This document shows positions 24,447-36,892 of a DNA stretch of 64,000 nt, in pieces. Origin of the DNA: Cadophora sp. MPI-SDFR-AT-0126 (taxonomy: Eukaryota; Ascomycota; Leotiomycetes; Helotiales; Ploettnerulaceae); contig JAGMVK010000009.1 in assembly GCA_020747065.1 (NCBI GenBank), forward strand, positions 2,170,001 to 2,234,000, given 5' to 3'. The position numbers and the translations under genes are program-made. The first letter of the stretch is position 1; every line of letters begins with the position of its first letter. The notes below the pieces were generated by a model. The model had not been told where the DNA came from and searched no databases. It was given only the letters and a program-made list of their open reading frames with translations.

Positions 24447-25328
24447 ATACATGTCGAGGAAATCAAACCCATGAGTCCAAGCATTAATCTTTCATGATGC
24501 GAACAACAAAGTATTTTACACCGCCATGTACACCAAAACGGGAAGCAGCAGATCTGCAGAGGTCTAGATCTATACTACCCGTCAAGTTGACTGACTTGTG
24601 CCACCAATCACAACATGGTTCACTGATTAACCAGAGATTGAGGAGAGCTGAAATCAAGTCCTTTTGGGAAGTCTAGAACGATTAGATGAATTAAAATGTG
24701 AGTGCTAATTTTGATATCTCACTCATGAGTATATTTGACGAACGATATCTCTATTGAGCGCTGACGGGCTTGAATATTCTAGTGTTAGACTGACATCTAA
24801 TTGCTTCAAACTCTGGTACGCCAATTGAAGCTATTCAACTTCAAGCACCCCCTTCCTGGGCACCTCCTCGGTTATACCCGCTGTTGACATCTGACAGTCG
24901 GGTTTGGTCCATTTCGACAAGAAAAATTGTGGTGTTTTGGAAACTCGAATATTGTAAACATCAAGTCGGCATGGAGAACTAAGATGTTTTGTTAGTGTCT
25001 GCGTTTTGTTTCTCGTGCTCATCGCATGACTTTCGTAGACTTTCCTCGTCTCAAGGTTGTTTTTCGTTTGGGGCTTAGAGAAGTGGAGAATTGGGATGGA
25101 CAGCGAGTGCGGTATCAAGTCATTCCATAACCAGCCCAGCTGAGAAACTTCAAACGTGGTGCTCTGGCATTCACTTGAGAAAGTCACTCAAGACTCGAGC
25201 CATAAATCCAGACCAAGTTCCACTCAGACAGTGCAAGCATTCTTAACATAAAATACACGGCTATCGCTCGAATACAGTGGAGAGTTTTGTCTTTCCATCC
25301 TCCCCTCCCCATTTTACCAATCAACCCA
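24447..25328. other. Convergent 3' regions
   Basis: Between the HET-domain gene end (+) and the prohibitin-2 end (-). Small open frames only; I see nothing else. Confidence 0.5.
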
Positions 25329-26347
25329 TTACTTTTTATTCTTATCCTCGTACCCCTCCACCACATTCAATCCCAAGCCCTCGGAATCCAAGTACAGCTT
25401 ATTTCTACCACCAGCATCCTGCAAGATCTGTGCAATAGCACGCGCGTTCTCGATTCTCTTCAGGTCGACGTACGAGCGGGACTTCTTGATAGCGTCTCCG
25501 ATGAGCTCGGCGGAGCGGGCTTCTCCCTGGGCGCGGACGACCATGGCTTGTTTCTCCTGTCGTGCTTTGTCGACGACGAAGGCGGCACGTTGGGCTTCTT
25601 GTTGGGCTACTTGCTTAGCTTCGACGGCGGCTGTGAACTCAGGGGAGAATGCGAGGTGCTGTAAATGGTCAGTAATTGAGGCTTGAATTGGATTCGAGGT
25701 GGCATACAGTCAAGGAGACATCATCCAACATGATATCGAATCTCGCCGCCCGCTTCGACAGGTTCTCTCTAACCAATCTTGCAACATTCTCACGCTGAGT
25801 GATCAACTGGGAAGCATTGAATTGTGCCACCACGCTCTTCAGGACCTCGTTGACGATCGAAGGCAGGACTCTCTCATCGTAGTCTGTGCCTAATGTTCTG
25901 TATATTTGTGGCAGGGCATCGACTCGTGGTCTGGAAAGGACACGGCACGTAATGTTGACCATCTGCAAATCTTTGGTTCCGGTAAGAGAAGCAACATTGC
26001 GTGGCTTCGCTCGCACATCGTAATCTATGGGGGTCTCGAACCATGGGATCTTGATATGAGTTCCTGGACAACAGCTGTTAGTCGCCTCATCAAGCTTCAA
26101 CATTCCCCAAGGCAGTCTGCATACCTTCGCCGTAGATCTCCTTGCTCACACCGCCTATTCTCGTATATTTGATAGCTCTGTGACCACCATCGACGTTGAA
26201 CAGCGCATTGTTTCCAACCATTAGAGCTCCTCCTAGAAGAATCAACCCTCCGAATCCTCCGGCCATTCCTTTAGGTGAAGGACCGCCTTTGCCGGCCTGA
26301 TTGGCCATCCGTTGAAGCCTCTTCCATGCATCCTGAGGGTTGGACAT
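25329..26347 (-). CDS. phb2: Prohibitin-2 (mitochondrial inner membrane complex subunit)
   Basis: Three minus-strand exons: 26347-26125, 26063-25708 and 25658-25329 (introns 61 and 49 bp), 302 aa, the normal length for Phb2. The N-terminus has a single hydrophobic helix ([18 protein letters not shown]). The PHB/SPFH domain follows ([19 protein letters not shown], ... [19 protein letters not shown]). Next is the coiled-coil assembly region, and the C-terminus ends [14 protein letters not shown]. With Phb1 it forms ring complexes in the inner membrane that scaffold the m-AAA protease and lipid organisation. The start is the first ATG. It shares a divergent promoter with the CstF-64 homologue. 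Confidence 0.96.
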
Positions 26348-26819
26348 CTTGACGGATCGAAGGACAGCGTCGAGATGGTGTTGAATGTAATGGTGGTGCT
26401 GTTGATGGCTGCGAGGAACAAAGAGCTCCAAATGTTCACTAGTGCATTTTGAGCCGCGCTAATTTCTCCACACTCCTCTCTTTGCTAGCGTCACATCAAA
26501 TTCAGAACCTCAAAGCTTCCGCATCCAGCCTGGCATCTTCCATCAAACACAACAACAACGCGTCTGAAGAAACTAACTTGGCACATGTTGAGCTGCGCCG
26601 GGCAGAAGACGAGGGAAGAACAGCTGTAGAATAGCCAGAAACACTTTTTCCAAAAGACTTCTGTGCCATTTTCTCTCCACCTTATTCTCCATTCTTGAAG
26701 GTGATAGTGATCCTTCACATTCCTGAAGGCCAGAACAACGACCTTGCTGTCGCCAGCTCCTGTGATCGTACTTCCATCCATATACTTGCAGACCGTAGCA
26801 GTCAACCTTTGCTTTAGAG
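26348..26819. promoter_or_regulatory. Divergent promoter of phb2 (-) and the CstF-64/Rna15 gene (+)
   Basis: 472 bp separates the two start codons. No ORF of its own is supported; the overlapping minus-strand frames run into the RRM exon. The compact spacing implies shared regulatory DNA for two housekeeping genes. Confidence 0.7.
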
Positions 26820-27647
26820 ATGTCCAAACCACCTTCCAAGTCGGTTTTTGTGGGCAATATTCCATATGGTGAGTGGCACCTCAAAGCAGCTTGCGACAGG
26901 ACTGACAATCTGCAGGCCTTACAGAAGAGCAGATCATCCGTATTTTTAGCACGGCTGGCAAAGTATTGAATTTTAGATTGGTATACGATAGAGAGACAGG
27001 CCGCCCAAAAGGATTCGGATTTGTCGAATTCCCAGATTCAGGTTCGTTGATCGTGCTCACTTTTGTCGCAACACAACTAACCTGGCCTCTTCAAATACAG
27101 ACTCGGCAGCCTCTGCAGTCCGAAACCTCAACGACCATGAAATCATGAATCGCAAACTACGCGTCGATTTCTCCAACGACGGAGACAATGATGATACTGT
27201 GAGCTAAACTCGATCTCCATCTTGCTTCTCTGGCTAACAATACCAGGCCGCGCCAGCAGGATATCAACACCCACCTCCTCCCATGCCAATGCAGATGCCA
27301 CCCTCGAACGGCTTTCCCCCACCACCTCCCCTTCAAGACTCCAACGCTCGAAACTCCTCAATTCCCCCTCTCCCCCTCGGCGTCGACCTTCCCCCAGGAC
27401 TAAACTGCCCTGATGCAATCTCACGAACCCTCAACACCCTCCCACCCGCACAACTCCTCGATGTGCTATCACAAATGAAAACGCTCGCCACTACAGACGC
27501 AGCACGCGCCACCGAACTCCTACACCAAGCACCCCAACTCTCTTACGCCATCTTCCAAGCTCTGCTGCTCATGGGTCTAGTCTCAACTGAAGCGCTCTCC
27601 TCAGTCGTCGAACAGGCCTCCGCTGCGCCTCCCCTGCAAATTCCACA

Positions 27648-27678
<31 letters not shown>

Positions 27679-27981
27679 CAGCAATACGTCGCTCCGCCAG
27701 GAAGTTATCCACCAGGTTTCCCACCTCCACCGCCGCATATGAGTGGGCAGTTGGGAATGCCCATGGGAACTCCACCTACGCATGGCCAGGCTTATCCTCC
27801 ACCTCCTCCGCCACAAAGAGCCCCTCCTCCTCAACAACCGCAGCAGCCCCAGCAGCAGTCTAATCCTGATACCGATGCGTTAATGGCGCAGGTTATGGCT
27901 ATGCCTCAGGAGTTGATTGATAGTCTACCGCCGGCGGATAGGGCGCAATTGTTGGCATTGAGGGCGAGCTATGGACGGTAG
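26820..27981 (+). CDS. Cleavage stimulation factor CstF-64 / Rna15 homologue (335 aa)
   Basis: Four exons: 26820-26868, 26916-27041, 27101-27198 and 27247-27981 (introns 47, 59 and 48 bp), 336 codons. One N-terminal RRM (about residues 8-83) has RNP2 VFVGNIPYG and RNP1 KGFGFVEF. The middle carries the CSTF2 hinge (AISRTLNTLPPAQLLDVLSQ ... ELLHQAPQLSYAIFQALLLMG), which binds the CstF-77 partner. A Pro/Gln-rich linker includes a run of 13 glutamines written mostly as CAG (about 27646-27685). The last 40 residues (MAMPQELIDSLPPADRAQLL) match the conserved C-terminal Pcf11-binding helix bundle. It selects G/U-rich elements during nuclear mRNA 3'-end formation. Confidence 0.95.
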
Positions 27982-29337
27982 ATGGGCGAGGGAGATAATT
28001 TGGGTATGGAATGGTTTTCTTGCTAGATGGATGGGAACTTAAGTTCTGCTTTACGGCGTGCGAGTCTGGTTCGAGGAATGAATGGATGGATGGGTTCACT
28101 CAAAAACTTTGTATTCTATCGGATGCGTTGGCTGGCTAAGAAGTAGCATAGCTTGATAATAAAAGCGTCACCCATAATATTCTCATTTCACTTCTTATTG
28201 TGATCAAGATCATCCTCTACCTTCTAATTGTAAGTAAGCAAGCCCAAATGATCAGCGATGTTCAGATCAATATTTCGAGCCTCCAGTCGCATTCTGGAAT
28301 CCCAATACTCGGCCAGACTTCTCCCCCGGCTGAAATCGGTTCTCATGTATTTTTCGACTCGATTCCAAGCTACTGTGTTCATCCCACCTTCAACCCACTT
28401 CACTTCTCATATCCCAAGCCATTTACACCACACCAACGGAAGTGGCGCAACCCTCCCGCCAAGTGCCGCTAGATCACCCTCCTGCCACAACAGGCATCAC
28501 GTCGAAGCTTCGCTGAACATTGCGCCATAGCTACATCCTGACGACACTTCTCCTGCGGGAGTTCAGTTTTCTCTTATTCTTGCTTACAATGACACTGAAG
28601 TTTATGTTTGGCATATGTTTAATGGTATTGATGTGAATCTCCCGATTGTCAACCTCGAGAGAGTGCTGAAATATCTAACAATTCTCAAGCGTGGTAATAT
28701 TGGAAATGGCCTCATGCTTGCTACTAACCAACAAGTCCAACAGAACTCCGTGCATAGCGGAGTCTGGTATCTCTGTGCTACCTTCTTCTCCAGGCACCTT
28801 ATCGTCCATAAGCAGCATCCGGCATTCGCCCATCAACCCTGCCCACTATTGACAAGCAGCGGTACCTGGCAGCATCTGCGGGGTTCCCTTTCCATGCCCA
28901 GATCCCTCCCCAGTATGGGTAAACTGTCTACCGAAGCCACCCAATTGCTTGATTTCCTCTAAGAGGAGCCAGGGAAGAAGAGGCAACAGTAAGGGTGGAG
29001 AGAGGAACCAACAGATAAGATCCTGGTCTGCATCAAGCTTCGAGCCCATTTCCTTGGCTTGGGATGCTGGATAGGCTGTGGCACCATCGACGAACGAGGA
29101 CATCCCGAAGGTAACGTCAAGTTCATGTACGTCTGTCTATCTTTCAAGGTAAGGTAATGTTGGAGGCAGGGTAGCTACTGCTCATGCGATGGCGGGGTAT
29201 AAATAAGCTGTTCCCCTCGTGTTAAATTATTTTCTTCTGCCCTCTCACGCTCTTGGACGATTGCTATTGTCTTGTTCTACTTCAACGGTGTTTGTTTTGT
29301 TTTATTTGTATCTGTCGATACAACCAGACCCATCAAA
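27982..29337. other. Intergenic, promoter of the secreted peptidase at right
   Basis: 1.36 kb. Open frames are short and of poor composition. No tRNA or repeat was recognised. Confidence 0.5.
29198..29205 (+). promoter_or_regulatory. TATA box of the dipeptidyl-peptidase gene
   Basis: TATAAATA in ggcggggtataaataagctg, 140 bp before the ATG at 29338, followed by a pyrimidine-rich leader. A strong consensus box fits an inducible secreted enzyme. Inferred from sequence and position. Confidence 0.6.
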
Positions 29338-31779
29338 ATGATACCACTCAGCTCGACCCCTTTCACCCTCCTGCTCATCCTCTTCAGCACCCTCCTCTCC
29401 TTCACAGTAGCTCAAACAAGCTACCCCACAACCTCACCAACCAACACAACACAATTCACACCCGAAGAAATGCTCAGTGTCTCAAGGCGCGGCACCGCAC
29501 TTCCCAACGCTGCAGGCACATTAGCACTCTACACCACCTCCCAGCATAGCTTCGAGACCCACAAGAATACCTATGGTCTCTGGGTAATGAATCTTACAAA
29601 CGGAGAGAGCTGGCTGTATACGAATTCGAGCGCGGTTAGTGATGCGAATTGGCTGGATGGGAATTCGTTTGTTTGGTTTGTGAGTGAGGACGATGGGAGT
29701 ACAAGTGTCGTAGTGGGGGATGCCACGACGCCGGATGTGGAGTGAGTATTACTGTTTTCTTAACCAGGATTTCGATAATTGCTGCATCGGTGGATTTTCA
29801 ATATCCAGGATATCAAAAAGCTAATATCAATATCAACAGGCCTATCTCAGCAGGTTCAATTCCTGGTCCTGTCAGTGGACTCAAACTCGCTTCAACAGGA
29901 AACGGTACTTGGAACTATGCGTTTACTGGATCTGCTGCTCCAAATGGAACGATTTACAATTCAGCACTTGCTGAGACGCCCATCTCGTCTGGAATGATGT
30001 ATACAAAGATCTTTGTCCGCCATTGGGATGCTTGTAAGTGCCTTTTACGCTTTTCTTGTATTTACTGACATATCTTAGACGTCACGCCATATAAAAACAG
30101 TATCTGGTACGGCACTCTCTCCTTGTCTCAGAGTAGTAACGGCACTGCTGGGTTCTCGATCAGTGAGCCTATTAATGCCCTGAATGGTACTGGGTTCGAA
30201 TCCCCGGTTCCTGTGGCTGGCGGAACTGATCAGTAGGTGACTTCCATCTTTGACAAAGATAGAAGATTTGACGATTTGCAGATATGCCATTTCCTCAACA
30301 GGTCTCGCCTTCATTGCCAAGGATCTCACCCTCCTGGACCCCGTCTACACAAAATCGGACGTCTGGTACATTCCAGTATCAGACTTCACATCCGCACCTA
30401 CAAAGCCTCAAGCTGTTCTCACCCCAGGTTTCGAAGGTGCTTCTGCCTCCCTGGTCTTTTCTCCCATCAATAACGCGCTGTCTTTCGTCCGCATGAAGGA
30501 TATTTCCTACGAGGCCGACAAGAACCGCATCTTCACTGTCCCCGATGTGACGCAGGACTTGACTGCTACCGAATACTACGCCACAAATGACGGAATTGGT
30601 TCCTGGGACCGCAGTCCCGGTACAATCCTCTACAGTAAGAACGGCGCTACCATTTTCGCAGTGGCAGAAGACTTTGGACGTGTTCGACTCTGGAGTCTCT
30701 CTTCTGATCCTTCACAAGCCGAGACTCCAGCGCTGGTCTTTGGTGAAGGTGGAGTGTCCGATGTGCAGTGGTTGGATGGGGACAAGCTCCTCGTAAGCGG
30801 CAGCAGCTATCTCGACAATTCTATCTTCTCTTCCGTCGACCCTTCCACAGCAGCCAGCAGCAACGCCACAGAAGGCATCACCCTCCTCTCTGCCAATCTC
30901 AAGTACGGCTCCAAATGGGGCTTATCTCCCAGTCAAATCTCAGACGTATATTACAAAGGCTATGGCGATTATATGGTCCACGCCTTCGTCATCAAACCCT
31001 CCACCTTCCAACCTCACAAAACCTACCCCCTCATGTTCTACGTGCACGGCGGGCCCCAAGGCGCAAACGACGACGTCTGGTCGAACCGCTGGAACATGCT
31101 CGTCTGGGCCGAACAAGGCTACATCGTCGTAGCATTCAACCCCACCGGCTCCACCGGCTTCGGGCAGAACCTCACCGACGGCATCCAAAACCAATGGGGC
31201 GGCCGTCCCTACCAAGACCTCGTCCTCGGCTGGGAGTACATCGAGCAGAACATGCCCTACGTTAACACCTCCCGCGCTATGGCTCTCGGCGCCTCCTATG
31301 GCGGATACATGATGAACTGGATCCAGGGTAATGACCTTGGTAGGAAGTTCCAAGCACTGTTCACGCACGACGGGCCATTCTCAACTCTCAACATGCCTGC
31401 TAGCGAAGAACTCTGGTTCCCACAGCACGATTTTAACGGAACGCTTTACAACGCATGGGACAACTACGCGCGGTGGAACCCCGCCAACAGAACCGATCAA
31501 TGGGCTACTCCGCATCTGATCGTGCACAATGAGCTGGATTACAGACTGCCGATCAGTGAAGGGCTGGCGACGTTCAATGTATTGCAGGAGAGGGGCGTGC
31601 CGAGTAAGATGTTAATCTTTCCGGATGAGAATCATTGGGTTTTGAAGCACGAGAATAGCTTGGTGTGGCATAAGACGGCGATGGATTGGCTGAATGGGTA
31701 TGTGGGGTTGCCGAAGTATTCGAAGCCCGGGGATGAGGCTTTTAGGGCGACGTTGATGAATGGGGAGTGGGTTTATTAG
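29338..31779 (+). CDS. Secreted dipeptidyl-peptidase V-type serine peptidase (S9 family, 749 aa)
   Basis: Four exons: 29338-29741, 29840-30033, 30079-30232 and 30282-31779 (introns 98, 45 and 49 bp), 750 codons. The N-terminus is a signal peptide (hydrophobic FTLLLILFSTLLSF, probable cleavage after TVA near residue 25). A beta-propeller-like region follows, then the alpha/beta-hydrolase domain with HGGP, nucleophile Ser589 in GASYGGYM, Asp670 in NELDYR and His702 in DENHW. Many N-x-S/T sequons indicate glycosylation. Fungal DPP-V enzymes release X-Ala, His-Ser or Ser-Tyr dipeptides outside the cell and supply peptide nutrition. The catalytic triad is complete. Confidence 0.95.
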
Positions 31780-32253
31780 ATTTTGGGAAGAGGGACTGAT
31801 GATTGGTGAGTTGCTGGATAGCAGTGTGGTGTTGCTGCACCAGGGCGACAAGGTCGATTAATCTGGAAAGTAATGAATGCAAATATCAACATGACAGCAA
31901 GATGCCCCTGACAAGTGTATTCGAGCATGTTAAAAAAAGTATCTCCACGTATTTACATTAGAGTCAAACTATTTAGCTAGCTATCAACAGTCCATTCTCA
32001 GAACGGGGCAATGTGCAGGATTTTTTCACTAAACAAGACCGCAATAGGATGTGGAGCAAAGCTAAGCGAGTCTTACTGCATTTGTTGTTATCTACAAAGT
32101 CTTAGTCTTTCTTTCTTTCAAGCAATCATCAAAAGCATCTCCCTCATCTAGAACCAATAGCTGGAAGATGTCGCCATCTGTCCCCTCCAAATCATCCCAC
32201 CACCCCCGCGACCTCTCCCGTCCCTTCCCTCCATCCCTCTCCTCCCACCCCAC
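31780..32253. other. Convergent 3' regions
   Basis: Between the peptidase gene end (+) and the epimerase-like gene end (-). CT-rich at the right. No gene. Confidence 0.5.
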
Positions 32254-33148
32254 CTACCTCCCAAGCTCCCTCCCCCTCCTCACCAAATCCCCATTCTCAA
32301 GCGTCTGCAATTCACCACCATGCGTCGCAGCATCCAGCAACACAGCCGCCAACGCATCGACCCTCACCGACGGAAGCAGACCCATCACTGCATTCTTCAA
32401 CCCTCCGTCTTTCGGCAACACGAATGCCGGTCTGGCGATGAACGATTCAAACGCCGCATTCTGGGCTGCGAAATCAATGAGGTTGAGTTCTGCTTCGCCC
32501 TGTATGTATCGTGTTAATGTGGTTCCAAGCCCAGTGCTTTGTCTGCTCTGAGGGGTGATGCTGAGATGCAAGATGATAGTGATAGGGAGCAAGGTATGGA
32601 GAGGATAGATAGATTTGGAAGAATGTGGAACACATACAGCCACTTTCCTCGCCTCGGGAAACAACCACACAGAAGCCTTCTGATCCCTAACCACCACAAA
32701 CCCACTCAACAGCACAAAACGGAATGGTTTGCCCCGCGGACGTGGAAGCGCCGAGAAGGCTTTCGCTGCTGCGAGTGTGTACTCAACCGTCACTCTTCTC
32801 GTGACTTCTATACTTGTTGATTTTGCTCCGATGGCCCTATCACATGACAAGAACACATCAGCCCGAACATTACTTCGCATTCGATATATTTATCTTTATC
32901 TACAGCAAGTCGGATGCAATAGCTCACCATATACAACCCTCCGCGCCCTCGAGTTTCTGCAAAACATCAGGCGTGTAGGAAGTGAAATCTTCAATGATAA
33001 CAAGTGTGATTTTTGGGTTCGAGGTAAAACTCTCGGGGAGCGATTTCCGCGAAAGTGCCACGATGGACGTTATTTCTGGGTTGGAGATGGCTTGGGTTAG
33101 GACTTCGGTGCCGATGAAGCCGCTACTGCCGGTGAGGATGATCTTCAT
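32254..33148 (-). CDS. NAD(P)-binding Rossmann (nucleoside-diphosphate-sugar epimerase-like) protein, 221 aa
   Basis: Three minus-strand exons: 33148-32928, 32836-32638 and 32499-32254 (introns 91 and 138 bp), 222 codons. The N-terminus is a classic Rossmann motif MKIILTGSSGFIGTEVL (TGxxGFIG). This is followed by IVALSRKSLP, a beta-strand with acidic residues, and CIWAIGAKS-type sequence, then TVEYTLAAAKAF and FRFVLLSG. It is short for an epimerase and resembles the fungal 200-240-residue atypical SDR proteins of unknown substrate. Probably cytosolic. The second intron is a multiple of three and stop-free in frame, so retention would add 46 residues. Family confident, reaction unknown. Confidence 0.85.
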
Positions 33149-36100
33149 TGTGGAAAATTTAGGGAATTTGGAGGGCTGAGTTGTGTTGTGTACAAGGGCG
33201 AGAAGTTCTAGATAGAGGAAGTTTGGATTGATATTTGTTTAGGCTGTGACGTTGGAGGGGATTGATCGAACTTTAACCCTCTTTTTAAGCTTCTTGTCAA
33301 GTTTCCATTATGGTGTAATTGTTTTCCATGCCCGGTCCAGTATATACCCAATCAACAGAGTATAATGGCCGGATTGTGTATCGTGGTCTGGACATTGTGC
33401 CGTGGACTCGAGGTCGTCCCGAATTGTTGACGTCGGTGGAAGTCGCTCGGCGTGATGTTGGGCCGTTTGTGTGCCCGATCACGTGTGGCGAGCTCGAAAA
33501 TGTGCCTTTGGCGTGGAAAGAAAAGCGACGAATTTGAGGAGGGCCAATTGTGAAATTCCGAGCGAAGATTGAAAGGACAACTGAAATGCATCACAAATTG
33601 AGTATGGCGGTAGAACTGGGCTATTCAGTGTCTGGTCATGGCGTCCTGGTGCCGGATCCACGAGCACCTGCTACTTATCTGGAAGGTCTCTACATATTTT
33701 GAGACCAATATATTATAGTAGTAATACTGGAAATAGCCCAACCAGATAAGTAACGAATTACACACCTCAATAAACCGGCACTGAGGTGGAAAAAAAAAGT
33801 AACAATAACTCATCAGCGAGCACAACCAACTGCTGGAACAATCATGAAAAGACCGCCAGTGCGAACTCCACTTGCTAGACTTCCATCTGAACATACCAGA
33901 CCATACATAGCGCAAACAGCAGTGTCAAATGCTCATAGCTGGCTTTCACCTCCGTGTTCGAAACATCGTCTTGCTTTCAACAATCTGCGCTTGCAGTCTC
34001 TTGAGCACCAGACTAGGCAAACAGCACTTGACGAACCAGAGCAGACTTGCCCTTTCGTGGTCTAGATCTTGATGGAAAACTCTATAGCCATTTTCGACAA
34101 TTCTTGAGAAGGGACGTGGTACAGCACTTGCTCGTTCCTCAAGTATCGCACAAGACACCCGTCGCCTGTGTATCCAGAGCGTCCAGGTCCCGCCCACATT
34201 CATTGCCATTTGCAAAATTCCACCTCCCTCCGAATTGTCCCGTTATGGTATCCCGCATTGATATATTCCCAACCGGACTCCGGGAATGGAGAAGCAGTGT
34301 CGTTTTGCAAAGAAGCACGCGTACTCCAGCAGGAAGTCAGAATCTAGGGAGGACGTGATTTCGCGCGGGCGTCTGACGCGTCTGCGATATTTGCATTATC
34401 AATATTTTCTCCCTAAAATCAAAAGCCTATGTATCGGCCAGCAAGTTATCGCGTTCTCAAGCAGAAGGAAAGGTACGAAAACGTTGTGTGCTTCAAGAAG
34501 CATGTTGGCCTTTGAGTGCTGCGACAGAGAGGCAGGGGTTTGGAGACGTGACGAGGAAATTCAGAACGCGGTCGTCGCTCGTTTAGGTTTCCGATTTGGG
34601 AAGGAGGGGGTAAAACAGCATCGATGCCCTTCCGCCCAGGAGACTTCTCTCCTCGAGATTTTGTATTCCATTGTCAGCTGATGAGAGTCTTGCTCCATTT
34701 TGCGTGCCTGAAATTCGCATTTGACTTGCACATATGTAGATTTGAAGGTCTTCTTGGAGGGATCATTGAGCCTCTCTATGCCTCTCCTCAACCGGTCCCA
34801 GCATACTTGGAACACATATTCCAAGCAACACGTACCAACAATCCCTTTTCTTCAAAAGTCTCCAGCCTATGGCCCGCCCTTCCATCTCTTGAAGTAGGGG
34901 ACCGTCTCCTTCCAGCACAGAACCTACAAGTAGCCCAATATATCTCGCCTAGAACACCCTTCTCATTGAGTTTAGCTAAGGACAGCCAGCCAATCCTCCA
35001 CAGCCCGCCGTGACTCCTTCCTTCTCGGCCCTTAGCGAGCTTGATATTGCTTAGAGGCGAAGAGCAGCGAGATCTACTTCTTCTATTTCCCTTTTGTTAT
35101 ATCTCTCTCTTCCCAAATCCAGATGCAATAAACAGATGAACCACTGACAATTCATCGTAGAATCAATCGCAACGCTTCACCCTTATATCATCAACTAGTC
35201 GACCAGTCTACTAGGATACTTATCTTTTACTGCTGGTGGTGGCAACGGATCTGAGCGTTCTGAGCGGGATGCTATCGCTTCGCTACACAAAATGAGCTTG
35301 GTAGTTTATTAAGTTCCCAATCGTCGCCGCCTCGGTCTCGAGGTATGCGGAAACACAAAAACAATCTAACGAGAGTAGGCATGAAATGACGGAGATTACT
35401 GGGATGAAATCAAATAAATATACTGTCCTGACTAGGAAAGAAAGAAAGGCAGAGACTGCGTGCAACATGTGTACTGTACGTCAGCAGTCAGTCGCAAACT
35501 CAAATACAGCAACATCAAAAAGTGCCAGATTGAGAGGAGTCGCGGAAATAGGGAAAGGAAGCAAATGTTGAAAGTGTTATGTTCTTCATTCGTTTCATTT
35601 CTATATCGACAGTTCTGTCCGCTCTCTGCTCTGCTCTGCTCACTATGCACTGCTGCACTACTGACTCTCGTTCGCTGCCCATAGCAGCTTGACTATTCTC
35701 TCCACCCAACTCTCTGTATGTCTCTCTCTGATATCTCCTATCCCATCTTCCTATCAATAAAATCAATCGCACGGAACAAAACATGTATCCGTATCAGAGG
35801 GAAAAATCAAAACCAATCGAAGCCAGCAAAGCAACAATAATAGCACAATTCGCGCACGCAATGCATGACACCTTCCATGCATGCCATCCCTCTCCTGTAT
35901 ATGAAACAAGTTAGACCGGCAGACAGACAGCATATCCACCATTCCATGCAAAGCAATAATGCCATCTTCCACATCCATATTCCGCTCATCTTCTGTCCTG
36001 TGACGTTTGTGATTCACTTCTCCTTCTTCTCTCCACTCATCTGCAAGCAAAGCAAGCCAAAATAAAGTCCAATTAGCAAGCGCAAAGATGACCAAGACTA

Positions 36101-36892
36101 AGAGCATCCTTCCAAGCGCCCGCCATGCCGATGAGAGATGAGATGAGTAGAGTAGAGTGCACAAGCGAAAGCTCAAGTAAAAGCTTGCCAAGAAACCAAG
36201 CAAGCCAGTCGAAATGCGAAAAGTGTGTTAATCCAGGAATTAGAAGGATGTTGCAGAGAAAAGATATGTAGCGAAGAGTCAGGAAGGCATCCATTGAAAA
36301 GGTCGATTCGAGGAGAGGGACAAGCGGATGATGAGCGAAAACCAGGAAGAGCGAGAGCGACAATATGTACGATTGATTCTGTATGATTGGAGTTCGAGAA
36401 GTATTGTCAAATAGAGTGAGAGTTCGACGTCGAGAGAAGAGGTTGTGAACGACGTGAACCTTGGGAAAAAGGAAAAAGGGGATGATGTTCTCGGTGAGGG
36501 CGGGCGGATCGTGATAGTTCTCATATGCGATCGTTCTCGTATTTGTAGGTTTTGATTTCGTGTTTTGTGAAGGGCATTAAGCCGTCAAAAGGAGTGTGTG
36601 GTCCAGGATTCCCGATCCAAGAATTTGGGTAATGACAATCCGCCATCAAGGGCAGGGATCGATAATATGAAGGGCTAACTCAAAAGTATGCCGATGCAAT
36701 ATGCACGCCAATACGCCAGAGCAAATAATGAAAAGGTAAAATGCATACCAATCTTTCGAAGATGGTAGCAAAGACAAGCTCGTCGAGTTCCAAAAGACGA
36801 GTACGAGTGTCGAAGAAAGGTTGGCAGGTATTTTCCATGCCGCAGATCGAACCAAACGCCAGAAATGCCAAAACGCCGTATCAATGCAAGTA
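33149..36892. other. 3.7-kb intergenic region without a supportable gene
   Basis: Left part is the promoter of the epimerase-like gene; right part is the 3' flank of the Cdc25-type gene. Many open frames of 60-150 codons exist on both strands but show low-complexity Ser/Leu or His/Cys content and no recognisable domain. No RNA gene was recognised. Confidence 0.5.

Noticed and set aside
30192..30205. GGGTTCGAATCCCC, a tRNA T-arm-like string
   Set aside because: It lies inside a well-supported peptidase exon and no acceptor or anticodon arms surround it.
34624..35013. 129-codon plus-strand frame
   Set aside because: No domain, ordinary intergenic composition, no conserved-looking blocks.
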